A stretch of 64,000 bases of DNA from JBDHHQ01 sp039586035 (GCA_039586035.1 JBDHLD010000007.1:51289-115288), one strand, 5' to 3'; positions 8,620-17,146 are shown, counted from the first letter of the stretch. A program made the numbers and translations. The notes: generated by a model not told the origin, from the sequence alone.

Positions 8620-11067
8620 GTGGATCGCCTTCTTCCGTTGCTCATGGTAGTCGCCCTCGCCTGTCCCGCCTCGGCACAAGAGGAGGAACGGGAGGGCCAG
8701 TTGCACGGCTCGGTTACCGCGGTGACCGACGGCACGCCGCTCACGGGAGCCGCGGTTCGGGTGATGGGGACCGGTCTCCGAACGCACACCGATCAGCGCG
8801 GCCGCTTCCGGCTTGTTCGGGTTCCCGCGGGGACGGTGGAGGTGACCGTGACGTCTCTGGGCCGGCGGAGCTGGACGGGCACCGCGACCGTCGAGGCAGG
8901 AGGCGTCAGCGTGCTGCGGGTGGAGCTGGACACCGAGCCCATCGGCGTGGATCCCGTCGTCGTTCTCATGAAGCGTACGCGAATGCTGGGGGATCCGGCG
9001 GGACCGGGAGCGGTCCCCGGTGCGGCCCAGGTTCTCACCCGGCAGGATCTCGAGGCGCAGAGCTCCCCGTTCGACAACGTGCACGACGTGCTGCGGCAGA
9101 TGCCGGGGGTGAACGTCCTGGAGGAGGACGGATACGGTCTGAGGCCCAACATCGGGCTGCGTGGCACCGGCGTGGAACGCAGCGCGAAGATCACGCTCAT
9201 GGAGGACGGCGTCCTCGCCGCCCCCGCGCCCTATGCGGCGCCGGCAGCATACTACTTCCCGGTCACTGGCAGGATGGAAGCGGTGGAGGTGCGCAAGGGG
9301 TCGAGCCAGGTGAAATACGGACCCCGGACCATCGGCGGTGCGCTCAACCTGGTCTCCTCCCGCATCCCTGACCAGACGAGCTGGGCCCTGGACCTGGCGG
9401 GCGGACAAGACGCCACCTTCAGAGGAAGAGGCAGGTGGGGCGGCGCGACCGATCGCTTCGGATGGCTCCTGGAAACCTACCAGATCCGAACCGAGGGCTT
9501 CAAGAACCTGGTTGGCGGCGACGACACGGGCTTTCGGGTGGGAGACTACCTCGCCAAGCTCCGCGTCAGCACGGACCGTGACGCGCGCATATATCAGGAG
9601 CTGGAAGTCAAGCTCGGCCTCACCGACCACGTCTCCAGGGAGACCTACCTGGGGCTGACCGATCCTGACTTCGGTGACGACCCGGTGCTTCGCTATCCGG
9701 CCTCACAGCCCGACGTCATGGACGCCGACCACCGTCTGCTGCAGGGCCGTTGGTTCATCCGACCGAGCCGGGCCTTCGACGCGACCGTCACCGCCTACCG
9801 CAGTGACTTCAAGCGCAACTGGTACAAGCTCCAGAGCGTGCTCGGAACCGGTATCAGCTCGGTCATGGACCGCCCGGCGGAGCATGAGGACGCGCTGGCC
9901 ATCCTGCGGGGCGCCGACAGCGATACGGACGCGTTGAAAGTCAGGGCGAACAACCGGAGATACTTCGCTCAGGGGGTACAGGCGACGGGGGGCTGGAGTC
10001 CGGGCGCTCACCGCATCGAGGCGAGCCTCCGCCTCCACCAGGACGAAGAGGACCGATTTCAGCTCGAAGACGGCTACCAGATGCGCGACGCAGTCATGGT
10101 CCTGACCACGAGCGGCGCACCGGGCAGCCAGTCCAACCGCGTCAGCCGCGCGCGCGCCGTCTCGCTCTACCTCCAGGACGACTTGCAGTGGGGCAAGTGG
10201 ATCGTGTCTCCGGGCCTGCGCTACGAGACCATCCGCTTCAGGCGCACGGACTACGCCACGAACGACCCTCAGCGTCTCCAACCGGCCAGGATCCGCGAGA
10301 ATGGTGTCTCTGCGCTGATCCCGGGGCTGGCGGCGTCCTACCGAGTCCGCCCCGCTTTCCACGTATTCGCCGGCGTGCACCGTGGGTTCGGCCCGCCGGG
10401 TCCGGGCGCCGACCCCGCCACCGAGCCGGAGGCAAGCGTCAATTTCGAGTTGGGCACACGGCTCCGCAACGCCGGAGTGGGGACGACGCTGACGCTCTTC
10501 TTCAGTGACTATTCGAACATCCTGGGAACCGCCACGCTGGCCACCGGCGAAAGCGGCGCAGGCGACCAGTTCAATGGCGGCGCCGCCGATGTGGCAGGGT
10601 TGGAGCTAGGCGTCGACTACGACTTCCTGCACGGCTCGCCCAGCACGATTCGCCTTCCCGCCCGTCTGGCTTATACCTACACGGTTGCGGAATTCCGCTC
10701 CGCCTTCGAGAGCGCCTACGACCCGTGGGGGACCGTCGAGGTCGGGGATCAGCTCCCGTACCTGCCGGCGCACCAGTTCTCGGGCAGCCTGGGCATCGAG
10801 GCGCTCGGCTGGAGTAGCACGTTGTCCGCCTTCGGTGCCAGCGCGATGCGGACCAGGGCCGGTCAGGGAGCGCTCCTCCCCCACGAATCCACGGACTCGT
10901 ACGTGGTGCTCAACCTTACCGCCGACTACGGCCTACCTGGGAACGGTACGGTCTACCTCAGTGTCCAGAATCTGTTGGACGAGCGCTATGTGGTGGCCCG
11001 ACGCCCCGCCGGTGCTCGTCCCGGCATGCCTCGCATCGTGATGGCCGGCTTCCGCATCCTCCGGTAG
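8620..11067 (+). CDS. TonB-dependent outer-membrane receptor, FecA-like, Fur-controlled
   Basis: This 815-residue outer-membrane receptor imports an iron chelate with energy from TonB. The start is GTG 8620, followed directly by a signal peptide (cleavage after CPASAQ, residue 20). Residues about 27-105 form a carboxypeptidase-regulatory-like beta-sandwich. The plug domain follows from about 130 to 240 (NVLEEDGYGLRPNIGLRGTG, KITLMEDGVLAAPAPYAAPA), which closely matches FecA/ferric-dicitrate-type plugs. The rest is a beta-barrel ending with an aromatic/hydrophobic strand (VMAGFRILR). The Fur operator just upstream supports an iron role; the actual ligand is not determined by the sequence. No fecR/fecI-like genes accompany it. 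Confidence 0.9.
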   Translation: MDRLLPLLMVVALACPASAQEEEREGQLHGSVTAVTDGTPLTGAAVRVMGTGLRTHTDQRGRFRLVRVPAGTVEVTVTSLGRRSWTGTATVEAGGVSVLRVELDTEPIGVDPVVVLMKRTRMLGDPAGPGAVPGAAQVLTRQDLEAQSSPFDNVHDVLRQMPGVNVLEEDGYGLRPNIGLRGTGVERSAKITLMEDGVLAAPAPYAAPAAYYFPVTGRMEAVEVRKGSSQVKYGPRTIGGALNLVSSRIPDQTSWALDLAGGQDATFRGRGRWGGATDRFGWLLETYQIRTEGFKNLVGGDDTGFRVGDYLAKLRVSTDRDARIYQELEVKLGLTDHVSRETYLGLTDPDFGDDPVLRYPASQPDVMDADHRLLQGRWFIRPSRAFDATVTAYRSDFKRNWYKLQSVLGTGISSVMDRPAEHEDALAILRGADSDTDALKVRANNRRYFAQGVQATGGWSPGAHRIEASLRLHQDEEDRFQLEDGYQMRDAVMVLTTSGAPGSQSNRVSRARAVSLYLQDDLQWGKWIVSPGLRYETIRFRRTDYATNDPQRLQPARIRENGVSALIPGLAASYRVRPAFHVFAGVHRGFGPPGPGADPATEPEASVNFELGTRLRNAGVGTTLTLFFSDYSNILGTATLATGESGAGDQFNGGAADVAGLELGVDYDFLHGSPSTIRLPARLAYTYTVAEFRSAFESAYDPWGTVEVGDQLPYLPAHQFSGSLGIEALGWSSTLSAFGASAMRTRAGQGALLPHESTDSYVVLNLTADYGLPGNGTVYLSVQNLLDERYVVARRPAGARPGMPRIVMAGFRILR

Positions 11068-11097
11068 CTTCCAGGGTTCCTGCCTCCAGGAGGGTCC

Positions 11098-11883
11098 TTG
11101 CCGGATCAGCGCCAATCCACCGCCGCCTCCTTTCGGACAATCACCGAGGTGGCCGTACGCGGGTCCGTACCCCGAGTCGCCCATCCCGAGTGGACGAGTG
11201 CGTTTCCATGGCTTTGTCAGGGAACCACCGTTCCAGGCCCCGATCGGGGCTGCGACATGGGCCTGTTCGGTGCCTCTCCCAGCGGCGATGTGCAGGCTCG
11301 GTGGGCACGCCTGGCCGAGAGCGTAGGCTTCCCCCGGGTGGTCCACGGTCTCCAGGTACACGGTGCCCGCGTCGCCGTGCACGAGGTCGTGACCGCCGGA
11401 CGGTGGGTGGTCGGGGAGTATGACGGGCACGTGACCCGGGTCCCAGGGACGCTGCTGACCGTGGCCACCGCCGACTGCGTGCCGGTGTCGGTGGTGCACC
11501 CCGAGAACAGGGCCGTGGCCCTCCTTCACGCCGGCTGGCGGGGGACCGCCGCGGGGGTCCTGGAGGCCGGACTGGCCGCGCTGGCATCGGCACTGTCGGT
11601 GCGGACTTCCGCATGCCACGTCCACATGGGTCCGGCCATATGCGGAGGCTGCTACGAGGTGGGTCCGGAGGTACACCAGGCGCTGGGACTGCCCGTGCCC
11701 CTCGAGCCCACGCCGGTGGACCTCCGGTCGGATCTGGCTCGCCGGGCGGTGACGGCCGGCGTTTCGGCGCAGAACGTGACCGTGTCTTCGCTGTGCACGC
11801 GCTGCGGCGAGGCCGGCCTGTACTCTCACCGCGGTGGAGACCGGGGCCGACAGGTGGCCCTGCTCGGCGTCGCGCCCGAGTAA
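11098..11883 (+). CDS. pgeF: Polyphenol oxidase/laccase-domain family protein (YfiH/PgeF)
   Basis: A 261-residue member of the Cu-oxidase_4/DUF152 family, formerly called multicopper polyphenol oxidase. Characterised members act as purine nucleoside phosphorylase/adenosine deaminase or as editing hydrolases for peptidoglycan precursors. The three metal/catalytic residues are present: H88 (VHG), C127 (ADCVP) and H144 (HAGWRG), together with the family motifs GPAICGGCYEVG and SLCTRC. The start is TTG 11098, chosen because a strong AGGAGGG lies 3 nt upstream; no ATG nearby fits. It is the first gene of a three-gene run with the Cys4 protein and the OsmC protein (7 bp gap downstream). Confidence 0.88.
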   Translation: MPDQRQSTAASFRTITEVAVRGSVPRVAHPEWTSAFPWLCQGTTVPGPDRGCDMGLFGASPSGDVQARWARLAESVGFPRVVHGLQVHGARVAVHEVVTAGRWVVGEYDGHVTRVPGTLLTVATADCVPVSVVHPENRAVALLHAGWRGTAAGVLEAGLAALASALSVRTSACHVHMGPAICGGCYEVGPEVHQALGLPVPLEPTPVDLRSDLARRAVTAGVSAQNVTVSSLCTRCGEAGLYSHRGGDRGRQVALLGVAPE

Positions 11884-11889
11884 CGCTCC

Positions 11890-12081
11890 TTGAAGCCCCC
11901 GCGGGTGGGTCTCTGCGCCGGTTGTCTTCACCTGCGGGTTGTGCAGAGCCGCACGGGCTCACGATTCTACCTGTGCCGGCGGTCGAAGACGGATGCCCGC
12001 TATCCGCGGTATCCGGAGCTTCCAGTGCTCGAATGCGCCGGCTTCGAAGCGCGCGACCCACCAACCGAGAGAAGCGAATGA
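11890..12081 (+). CDS. Conserved-looking 63-residue protein with four cysteines
   Basis: A short protein starting at TTG 11890 with cysteines at 9, 12, 29 and 49 (CAGC, FYLCRRS, LECAGF), spaced so that they could bind one zinc or iron atom. It is rich in Arg and ends with a YPRYPELPVLEC segment. I believe similar small proteins occur in related bacteria, but I cannot name a function. Its stop overlaps the start of the OsmC-family gene (ATGA at 12078-12081), so translation of the two is probably coupled, which ties it to peroxide or thiol metabolism by context only. Confidence 0.6.
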   Translation: MKPPRVGLCAGCLHLRVVQSRTGSRFYLCRRSKTDARYPRYPELPVLECAGFEARDPPTERSE

Positions 12082-12551
12082 TCGATCCGTTCTATGTGGC
12101 CGAGACCGAGGTCCGGAAGATTCGAGGCGTCCACCGGAGGGCCCGGCTGGGGGACGGCACCTCGGTTGATTTCGGCGTCCACGGGACGATCAAGTCCTAT
12201 TACGGGCTGGATGACGAGCCCAACCTGCCGCTCCCCGTGGACTACGTCGTAGCCGCGGCCGCTGCCTGACTGCTGGGAACCCTCAACGGCGCACTGGAGG
12301 TGCGCGGGATCAAGCTGGCCGCCGAGGAGCTTCGCTCCACCGCCAAGGGCATCAACGAGCTGAGGGACCGCATTCCGGTGCTGACCCGGATCGACGTCCA
12401 CTACCAGCTGCGTATCCCTCCGGGAAGTCGCAGCACGGTGGACCGCGCCCTCACCCGTCACGTCGACAAGTGTCCGACGGCCCAGTCCCTCAAGGGGGCC
12501 GTCCACGTGACATGGACGGCGGAGATCGTGGAGGAGCGAGCCGAGGGCTGA
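12078..12551 (+). CDS. OsmC-family peroxiredoxin-like protein, probable selenoprotein (in-frame UGA at residue 64)
   Basis: Two open segments in the same frame (12078-12266 and 12270-12551) are separated only by TGA at 12267-12269. Read through, they give a 157-residue protein with the full OsmC architecture. The N-terminal beta part is followed by LPVDYVVAAAAA-U-LLGTL, where OsmC/Ohr proteins have their peroxidatic Cys at the start of the central helix. The later conserved Cys is present (HVDKCPTAQSL, residue ~134). Family members reduce organic hydroperoxides with a Cys pair, so Sec in place of the first Cys is chemically sensible. A hairpin of bacterial SECIS type follows the UGA (separate entry). 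The alternative is a Cys-to-stop mutation or a sequencing error (TGC to TGA). SelA/SelB/SelC are not in the window. Start ATG 12078 overlaps the previous stop. Confidence 0.8.
12287..12306 (+). promoter_or_regulatory. Candidate bacterial SECIS hairpin downstream of the in-frame UGA
   Basis: Immediately after the UGA codon of the OsmC gene the mRNA can form GCGCAC-UGGAG-GUGCGC: a perfect 6-bp stem at 12289-12294/12300-12305 with a 5-nt loop. One further C-G pair (12287/12306) forms across a bulged G. Below it CCC 12280-12282 can pair with GGG 12306-12308 as an alternative. The loop has G at its second and third positions, and 25 nt separate the UGA from the loop. Both features lie in the range described for SelB-binding bacterial SECIS elements. 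Confidence 0.65.
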
Positions 12552-12789
12552 GCCGGGAAGCGGCTGAGGACGACGGGGTGGTCGGGAAGCGACTCGGGAC
12601 TGCCGAGGCGTGCCACGCGTACCGGAACCCTCGCCATCACGGAAGAGTTGGATTCGCGGGACGGTGGAGCACCGAGGCTCGCCGGGACCTGGTGGTGCCG
12701 GTCGGGGGCCCAGCGAACCCCCAGCACCCGAGACCGGGGCGCCGACTCCGAGACCCACGCAGAGGGAAGGACGCCAGGCAAGCGACGAC

Positions 12790-14349
12790 ATGCCCCACAT
12801 GGTTTCAATAGCGGTTCTCGTACTCACGGCGGCAGTGCTCGCTCTGCTGGTGCCGTTCGCGACGCACCGGACGTATCTCCTCTGGCTGGCGAGCGCCCGG
12901 CGGCGTGGAGGCGGCCGCGAGGCGAGCCACAGGACCTCCGCGTGGGTGGGCCCCCTCCCCCGCGTGACGATCCAACTGCCGGTCTACAACGAGCGGGCCG
13001 TGGTGGCGCGTTTGATCGACGCGGCGTGCCAGGTGGACTATCCCCATCACCTTCTCGAGGTGCAGGTCCTCGACGACTCCAACGACGACACCGTGGAATT
13101 GGCCGCCGAGCGTGTGGCCTACTGGAGGTCCCGGGGTGTGCGGGTGGACCACGTGCGCCGGCAGCGACGCACGGGCTTCAAGGCAGGCGCGTTGGCAGAG
13201 GGCGCCGCTCGGGCGCGCGGGGAGTTCCTCCTGGTGCTGGACGCCGACTTCGTCGCGCCTCCGGACATCGTCATGTCACTGCTGTCGCCTTTCCAGGATG
13301 CGGGAGTGGGGATGGTACAGGCGCGGTGGGACCACCTGAACGAGGCGGAGAACGGGCTGACCCGTGCCCAGGCGTCTCTGCTCGACGGACACTTCTATTT
13401 CGAGCAGGGTGGCCGGTACCGTGGTGGGCGCTTCTTCAACTTCAATGGTACTGGAGGGATGTGGAGAAGGCGCTGCCTGGTGGACGCCGGCGGGTGGAGG
13501 GCCGATACGCTGACGGAAGACCTGGATTTGAGCTACCGGGCCCAGATGCGCGGTTGGCGCTTCGTCTTCCTCGAAGACGTCGGCGTGCCCGGCGAGATCC
13601 CCGCCTCCGTGAGTGCGCTCAAGGTCCAGCAGAGGCGCTGGTCCCAGGGGGGTATCCAGACGGCCCGGAAGATCCTGCCGGAGCTGTTGCAGGGTCCCTG
13701 GCCGCTCGCGGTGAAGGGCGAGGCCGTCATCCACCTATGCGGCCACATGGCCCACCCCCTCACGCTGATGCTCGGCCTGCTCCTCTTCCCCTCGGCCGTA
13801 GCTCGCCGAAGCCTGGGACTCGAGGAGTACCTGTTCATGGACCTGGTGGTCTTCGCCATGGCCACGCTGCCGTTCGTGGTGTTCTACGCGGCGGCGGCGC
13901 GCCGCAGGGGCAAGCCGTGGAGGGGCATGGTCGGCAGAGTGGTGAGCGTGCTTTCCGTAGGAATCGGGCTCTCGGCGCCCGTCAGTCGCGCCGTCGCGCG
14001 CGGCATGCGCGGTACGGCGGATCCTTTCGTGCGCACCCCCAAGCGGGGCTGGGTACCGGGAACCGGATACAGTGCCCCCCGACTCGGATGGGACGTGGCG
14101 TTCGAGCTGGGTCTCGCGGCTCTGATGCTCTCGTATCTCGCGGCGGCGGTCGCGGGCGCCTATTACGCCTCGATGCCTTTCATCGCGCTATTCGCCTCCG
14201 GCTACGTCCGCCTTGGCCTCGGCGGCCTGTTCTCCGCCAGGCCCACCACGAACGGCGTCCAGGAGCAGCATGCCCCAGAAGGGCAGCCAGATCACGGCTC
14301 GCGCCCAGGTGGGCTCGTGCCAGTCGCCGGTCTCGTGGTAGGCGGATAG
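12790..14349 (+). CDS. Processive-type membrane glycosyltransferase family 2 (cellulose-synthase-like)
   Basis: A 519-residue membrane protein starting at ATG 12790. One N-terminal helix (residues 4-24) precedes a GT-A domain with all hallmarks of cellulose-synthase-like GT2 enzymes: LPVYNE, DDSNDDT, DAD (151-153), TED (242-244) and QQRRW (280-284). Three or more membrane helices follow, and it ends in a hydrophilic tail. Such enzymes use a nucleotide sugar to build a beta-glycan or a glycolipid (a closely similar group makes glucosyl/mannosyl lipids). The last 162 bp overlap the convergent gene on the minus strand. The neighbours are two further glycosyltransferases, suggesting a surface glycan or glycolipid locus. 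The product cannot be told from the sequence. Confidence 0.88.
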   Translation: MPHMVSIAVLVLTAAVLALLVPFATHRTYLLWLASARRRGGGREASHRTSAWVGPLPRVTIQLPVYNERAVVARLIDAACQVDYPHHLLEVQVLDDSNDDTVELAAERVAYWRSRGVRVDHVRRQRRTGFKAGALAEGAARARGEFLLVLDADFVAPPDIVMSLLSPFQDAGVGMVQARWDHLNEAENGLTRAQASLLDGHFYFEQGGRYRGGRFFNFNGTGGMWRRRCLVDAGGWRADTLTEDLDLSYRAQMRGWRFVFLEDVGVPGEIPASVSALKVQQRRWSQGGIQTARKILPELLQGPWPLAVKGEAVIHLCGHMAHPLTLMLGLLLFPSAVARRSLGLEEYLFMDLVVFAMATLPFVVFYAAAARRRGKPWRGMVGRVVSVLSVGIGLSAPVSRAVARGMRGTADPFVRTPKRGWVPGTGYSAPRLGWDVAFELGLAALMLSYLAAAVAGAYYASMPFIALFASGYVRLGLGGLFSARPTTNGVQEQHAPEGQPDHGSRPGGLVPVAGLVVGG

Positions 14350-15561
14350 GCCCCAGTACCCCAGGAAGATGAGGCCGGTAAGGAGGATCCACGCCCGATT
14401 CGAGCGCAGCGCCGCGAAGGGCAGGACCCAGAGGACGTACCAGGGATGCACGGTGGGAGACAAAGCCACCCCGGCTCCGAGGATCCAGAAGAGAGTTCTT
14501 TCGGCGTTGAAGCGGCGTGCCGTGGCGAACGCGATGACGCCCAACACCAGCAGTCCCGCCAGAACGCGGGGCCGCCGGCCTCCCGTCCCGCTGATCGCCT
14601 CGAGGAGGAGGAACGCCCCTTCGTTGGCGCGCCAGTCTCGAGCGTAGGTGGCGAGGCCCCGCCACAGAGCCGGTCCCGCATCCAGGTAGGGCAGGTAGAA
14701 CAGCAGGCCGACGCCACCGGCGGCGGCGGCGAGCTTCCACCCGTGCCGGCGAACGAGTGGTGGCAACGCGGCGGCCGGGGCGAATTTGGTCAGCGCTGCC
14801 AGGGCGATGAGGGCGCCTGCGGCCGTGGCCCGTGGGGTCGCTCGTACGCGACCTCCGGCGCCGAGGGAAGCCAACAGCAGGGTGACCATCCAGAAGAGCC
14901 CCAGTACCTCGAGGTGTGCGCTCCATGCAGTCTCCACGACGAGGAGCGGCGACCACAGATACAGGACGCCGACGACCACGACGTTCCGCCCGGTCCGCTC
15001 GGCGACGCGGAGGAGCACGATGGCGGTCGCGAGATCGAGGATCAGCCACAGCAGCTTGGCCGCCAGAATCGAGCTTCCGGCTGCTGCCACGAGCACGAAG
15101 GCCAGCTGTGCGGCCGGCGGGTAGATCGTGGAGATACCGGGATGGTTGATGAGGCCGTGCCAGGGCGTGCGGATGTCGGTGAGCGCCGGGTCGGCGGGAG
15201 CGTAGACGTACGGGTTGACGCCGGAGAGTTGGACGTGGCCATCCCAGAGGTAGCGATAGACGTCGTCCGACAGCTCGGGCGAGAGGGGGATCAGGATCAA
15301 CCGGAGGGCGATCGCCACGCTCCAGACGAGCCGCAGGTCGATCCTGCGCACGGAGTCCGCCATGCTCCCGGCGGCGGCCCCGGCACCGGGCGAGGCGACG
15401 CTCCTCGCCGCCCAGGCGTACGCCACGAAGGCTATGAAGAAGAAGAAGAGGCCGGGGAACGGCTCGGGACGGCCGGGCTGCCACCCGAGGACCCCGAGGG
15501 CCACGAGCTCTACGAAGCCAGCCAGGATCAGGATACGGTGCACCCCCACACTCCCGGTCAT
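14188..15561 (-). CDS. Polytopic GT-C type glycosyltransferase (GT87/DUF2029, polyprenyl-phosphate mannosyltransferase-like)
   Basis: This 457-residue protein has roughly 10-12 membrane helices and an acidic first periplasmic loop with SDDVYRYLWDGHVQLSG. That loop is the typical catalytic region of GT-C enzymes that take a sugar from a polyprenyl-phosphate donor outside the membrane. The start is ATG 15561. A GT2 gene resembling polyprenyl-phosphate sugar synthases is divergently placed 54 bp away and could make its donor (inference). The C-terminal tail is Ala/Gly-rich and antisense to the 3' end of the other GT2 gene. Confidence 0.85.
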   Translation of the reverse strand: MTGSVGVHRILILAGFVELVALGVLGWQPGRPEPFPGLFFFFIAFVAYAWAARSVASPGAGAAAGSMADSVRRIDLRLVWSVAIALRLILIPLSPELSDDVYRYLWDGHVQLSGVNPYVYAPADPALTDIRTPWHGLINHPGISTIYPPAAQLAFVLVAAAGSSILAAKLLWLILDLATAIVLLRVAERTGRNVVVVGVLYLWSPLLVVETAWSAHLEVLGLFWMVTLLLASLGAGGRVRATPRATAAGALIALAALTKFAPAAALPPLVRRHGWKLAAAAGGVGLLFYLPYLDAGPALWRGLATYARDWRANEGAFLLLEAISGTGGRRPRVLAGLLVLGVIAFATARRFNAERTLFWILGAGVALSPTVHPWYVLWVLPFAALRSNRAWILLTGLIFLGYWGLSAYHETGDWHEPTWARAVIWLPFWGMLLLDAVRGGPGGEQAAEAKADVAGGE

Positions 15562-15615
15562 CGAGGTGTCGACGGCGCTGCGGCCACGGGCTCAGCGCCC
15601 CGCCCCCAGGGGGAC

Positions 15616-16338
15616 GTGCCCTCGGCGGGCACGGTCGCCGTTCTCATCCCGGCCTTGAACGAGGAGGCGTCGCTGCCTGGTGTCCTCGCCGCCATCCCCA
15701 GGGACGCCGTCCAACATGTGGTCGTGGCCGACAACGGGTCCACCGATCGCACGGCGGAGGTAGCCCGGGACCACGGAGCCGCCGTCGTGGCCGAGCCGCG
15801 GCGGGGGTATGGCGCCGCCTGCCTGGCGGGACTGACGTATCTGGCCGATCTACCAACCGCTCCGGCCGTCGTGGCGTTCCTGGACGCCGATCAGAGCGAC
15901 GACCCCGGCGAGATCCACAGGCTCGTACATCCGATCCAGCGGGGCACGGCGGACATGGTCATCGGGGTCCGTCAAAGCGCCGGCGGGGGTCAGCGCAGCG
16001 TTCCGCTGCATGCCCGTCTGGGGAACGCGCTGGTATTGGGCTTGGCCCGCATGCTCTTCGGCGCTCGCTTCCGGGACCTGGGCCCGTACCGGGCCATCCG
16101 CTTCGAGGCGCTCCGCTCGCTGGGGATGGACGACCAGAACTGGGGATGGACGCTGCAGATGCAGATTCGCGCGGCGCTGCGAGGCCTGCGCGTTGTGGAG
16201 GTCCCCGTCAGCCATCGGGAGCGAGCCGCGGGCACGTCCAAGGTGTCCGGCTCGCTGAGCGGCTCGGTCAAGGCCGGGGGGAAGATGTTGTACACCCTGG
16301 TCAGGGAGCGTCTGCGAGCGCGTCGAGGAAGTCGCTGA
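15616..16338 (+). CDS. Glycosyltransferase family 2, polyprenyl-phosphate sugar synthase-like
   Basis: The family 2 domain begins with TVAVLIPALNEE and has ADNGSTDRT and the metal-binding FLDADQSDDPGE. The C-terminal part carries a short amphipathic region but no clear membrane helix. It resembles dolichyl/polyprenyl-phosphate mannose (or glucose) synthases and other cytosolic GT2 enzymes. I chose GTG 15616 (240 residues) because the domain starts right there; GTG 15538 is an alternative. The open frame running far upstream to 14446 is antisense to the GT-C gene and is not coding. It is divergent from the GT-C gene, which may use its product; its 3' end overlaps the next minus-strand gene by 38 bp. 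Confidence 0.82.
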   Translation: MPSAGTVAVLIPALNEEASLPGVLAAIPRDAVQHVVVADNGSTDRTAEVARDHGAAVVAEPRRGYGAACLAGLTYLADLPTAPAVVAFLDADQSDDPGEIHRLVHPIQRGTADMVIGVRQSAGGGQRSVPLHARLGNALVLGLARMLFGARFRDLGPYRAIRFEALRSLGMDDQNWGWTLQMQIRAALRGLRVVEVPVSHRERAAGTSKVSGSLSGSVKAGGKMLYTLVRERLRARRGSR

Positions 16339-17146
16339 CCAGCTGAAGCGAGCGGTGGGGCGCCTCGTCCGGCGGGAGGTGGCCGCAGCCCTCCAGCATC
16401 GCCAACTCCGCCTGCGGCAGCGTCGCCGCCAGCCGCTCGCCGACCCAGGGTGGGATGACCCGGTCCTCGGTGCCCCAGATCAGCTTGGCAGGGACGTTCA
16501 GCTCCGGATAGCGCGTGACGATGCGGTCGACGTCCGGTGGCACGATGCGCCGGGCGGTGGAGATCAGCGCGTAGCGGGCGCCGGGTTCGGCAAGGGGAAG
16601 GGCATATCCATCGACCATGTCCTGGGTCACGCACGCCTTGTCGTGCACGATGCCACGGAGGACTAGCCGGACCAACCCACGGGGGGGCGAGCGCCTCAGC
16701 CCCGCGATGGGGATGGGAGGCAGGCGGGCCATCCCGATGAAGCGGGGCACCCGCTGGGGGAACGAAGCGCTGGCGATCAGAACGAGGGCACGAACCCGGT
16801 GCAGGGCGCCGGCGTCCAGCAGGCGGAGGGCCGTGAGCAGCGCGACGCCTCCCCCGAGGGAATGTCCCACGAGCGTGACACCGTCGAGGGCGCGCTGGTC
16901 CAGCAGCTCGTGCACTGCAGCCGCGTGATCGTGGGGGGAGTACCGGTCATCTCGGGGTGCTGGAGATCGGCCGAATCCCTTCAGGTCGGCCACGTGGACG
17001 TGATGAGTGCGGGCGAGCGTCGGTACCCAGTGTCTCCAGGTGAAGCCGCTGCCTCCGAAGCCGTGGAGCAGCACCAGCGGCTTGCCCCGCCCGTGCTCTT
17101 CTACGTGAAGGCGGGGCAAAGAGTGGATTCCGCTTCGGGCCTTCAA
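16301..17146 (-). CDS. Alpha/beta-hydrolase fold protein
   Basis: A 281-residue hydrolase with the fold's signature HGFGGSGFTWRHW oxyanion segment, the nucleophile elbow GHSLGG (S96), an Asp in GTEDRVIPP and the catalytic His in GCGHLPPDEAP. These give a complete Ser-Asp-His triad. Substrate is unknown; esterases, haloperoxidases and meta-cleavage hydrolases share this profile. Start choice: TTG 17146 overlaps the stop of the upstream ATPase gene (TTGA) and has GAGGG about 7 nt before it; GTG 17197 would add 17 Arg-rich residues. Translation is probably coupled to the ATPase gene. Confidence 0.85.
   Translation of the reverse strand: MKARSGIHSLPRLHVEEHGRGKPLVLLHGFGGSGFTWRHWVPTLARTHHVHVADLKGFGRSPAPRDDRYSPHDHAAAVHELLDQRALDGVTLVGHSLGGGVALLTALRLLDAGALHRVRALVLIASASFPQRVPRFIGMARLPPIPIAGLRRSPPRGLVRLVLRGIVHDKACVTQDMVDGYALPLAEPGARYALISTARRIVPPDVDRIVTRYPELNVPAKLIWGTEDRVIPPWVGERLAATLPQAELAMLEGCGHLPPDEAPHRSLQLVSDFLDALADAP

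Noticed and set aside
12078..12269. A 63-residue gene ending at TGA 12269, and a separate 83-residue gene starting at GTG 12300
   Set aside because: Both halves are in the same frame and together give one complete OsmC protein; the UGA is better explained as Sec (or a point error) than as two genes.
14446..15615. Upstream extension of the GT2 gene at 15616
   Set aside because: It is antisense to the GT-C gene and low in hydrophobic order; the GT2 domain starts right after GTG 15616.
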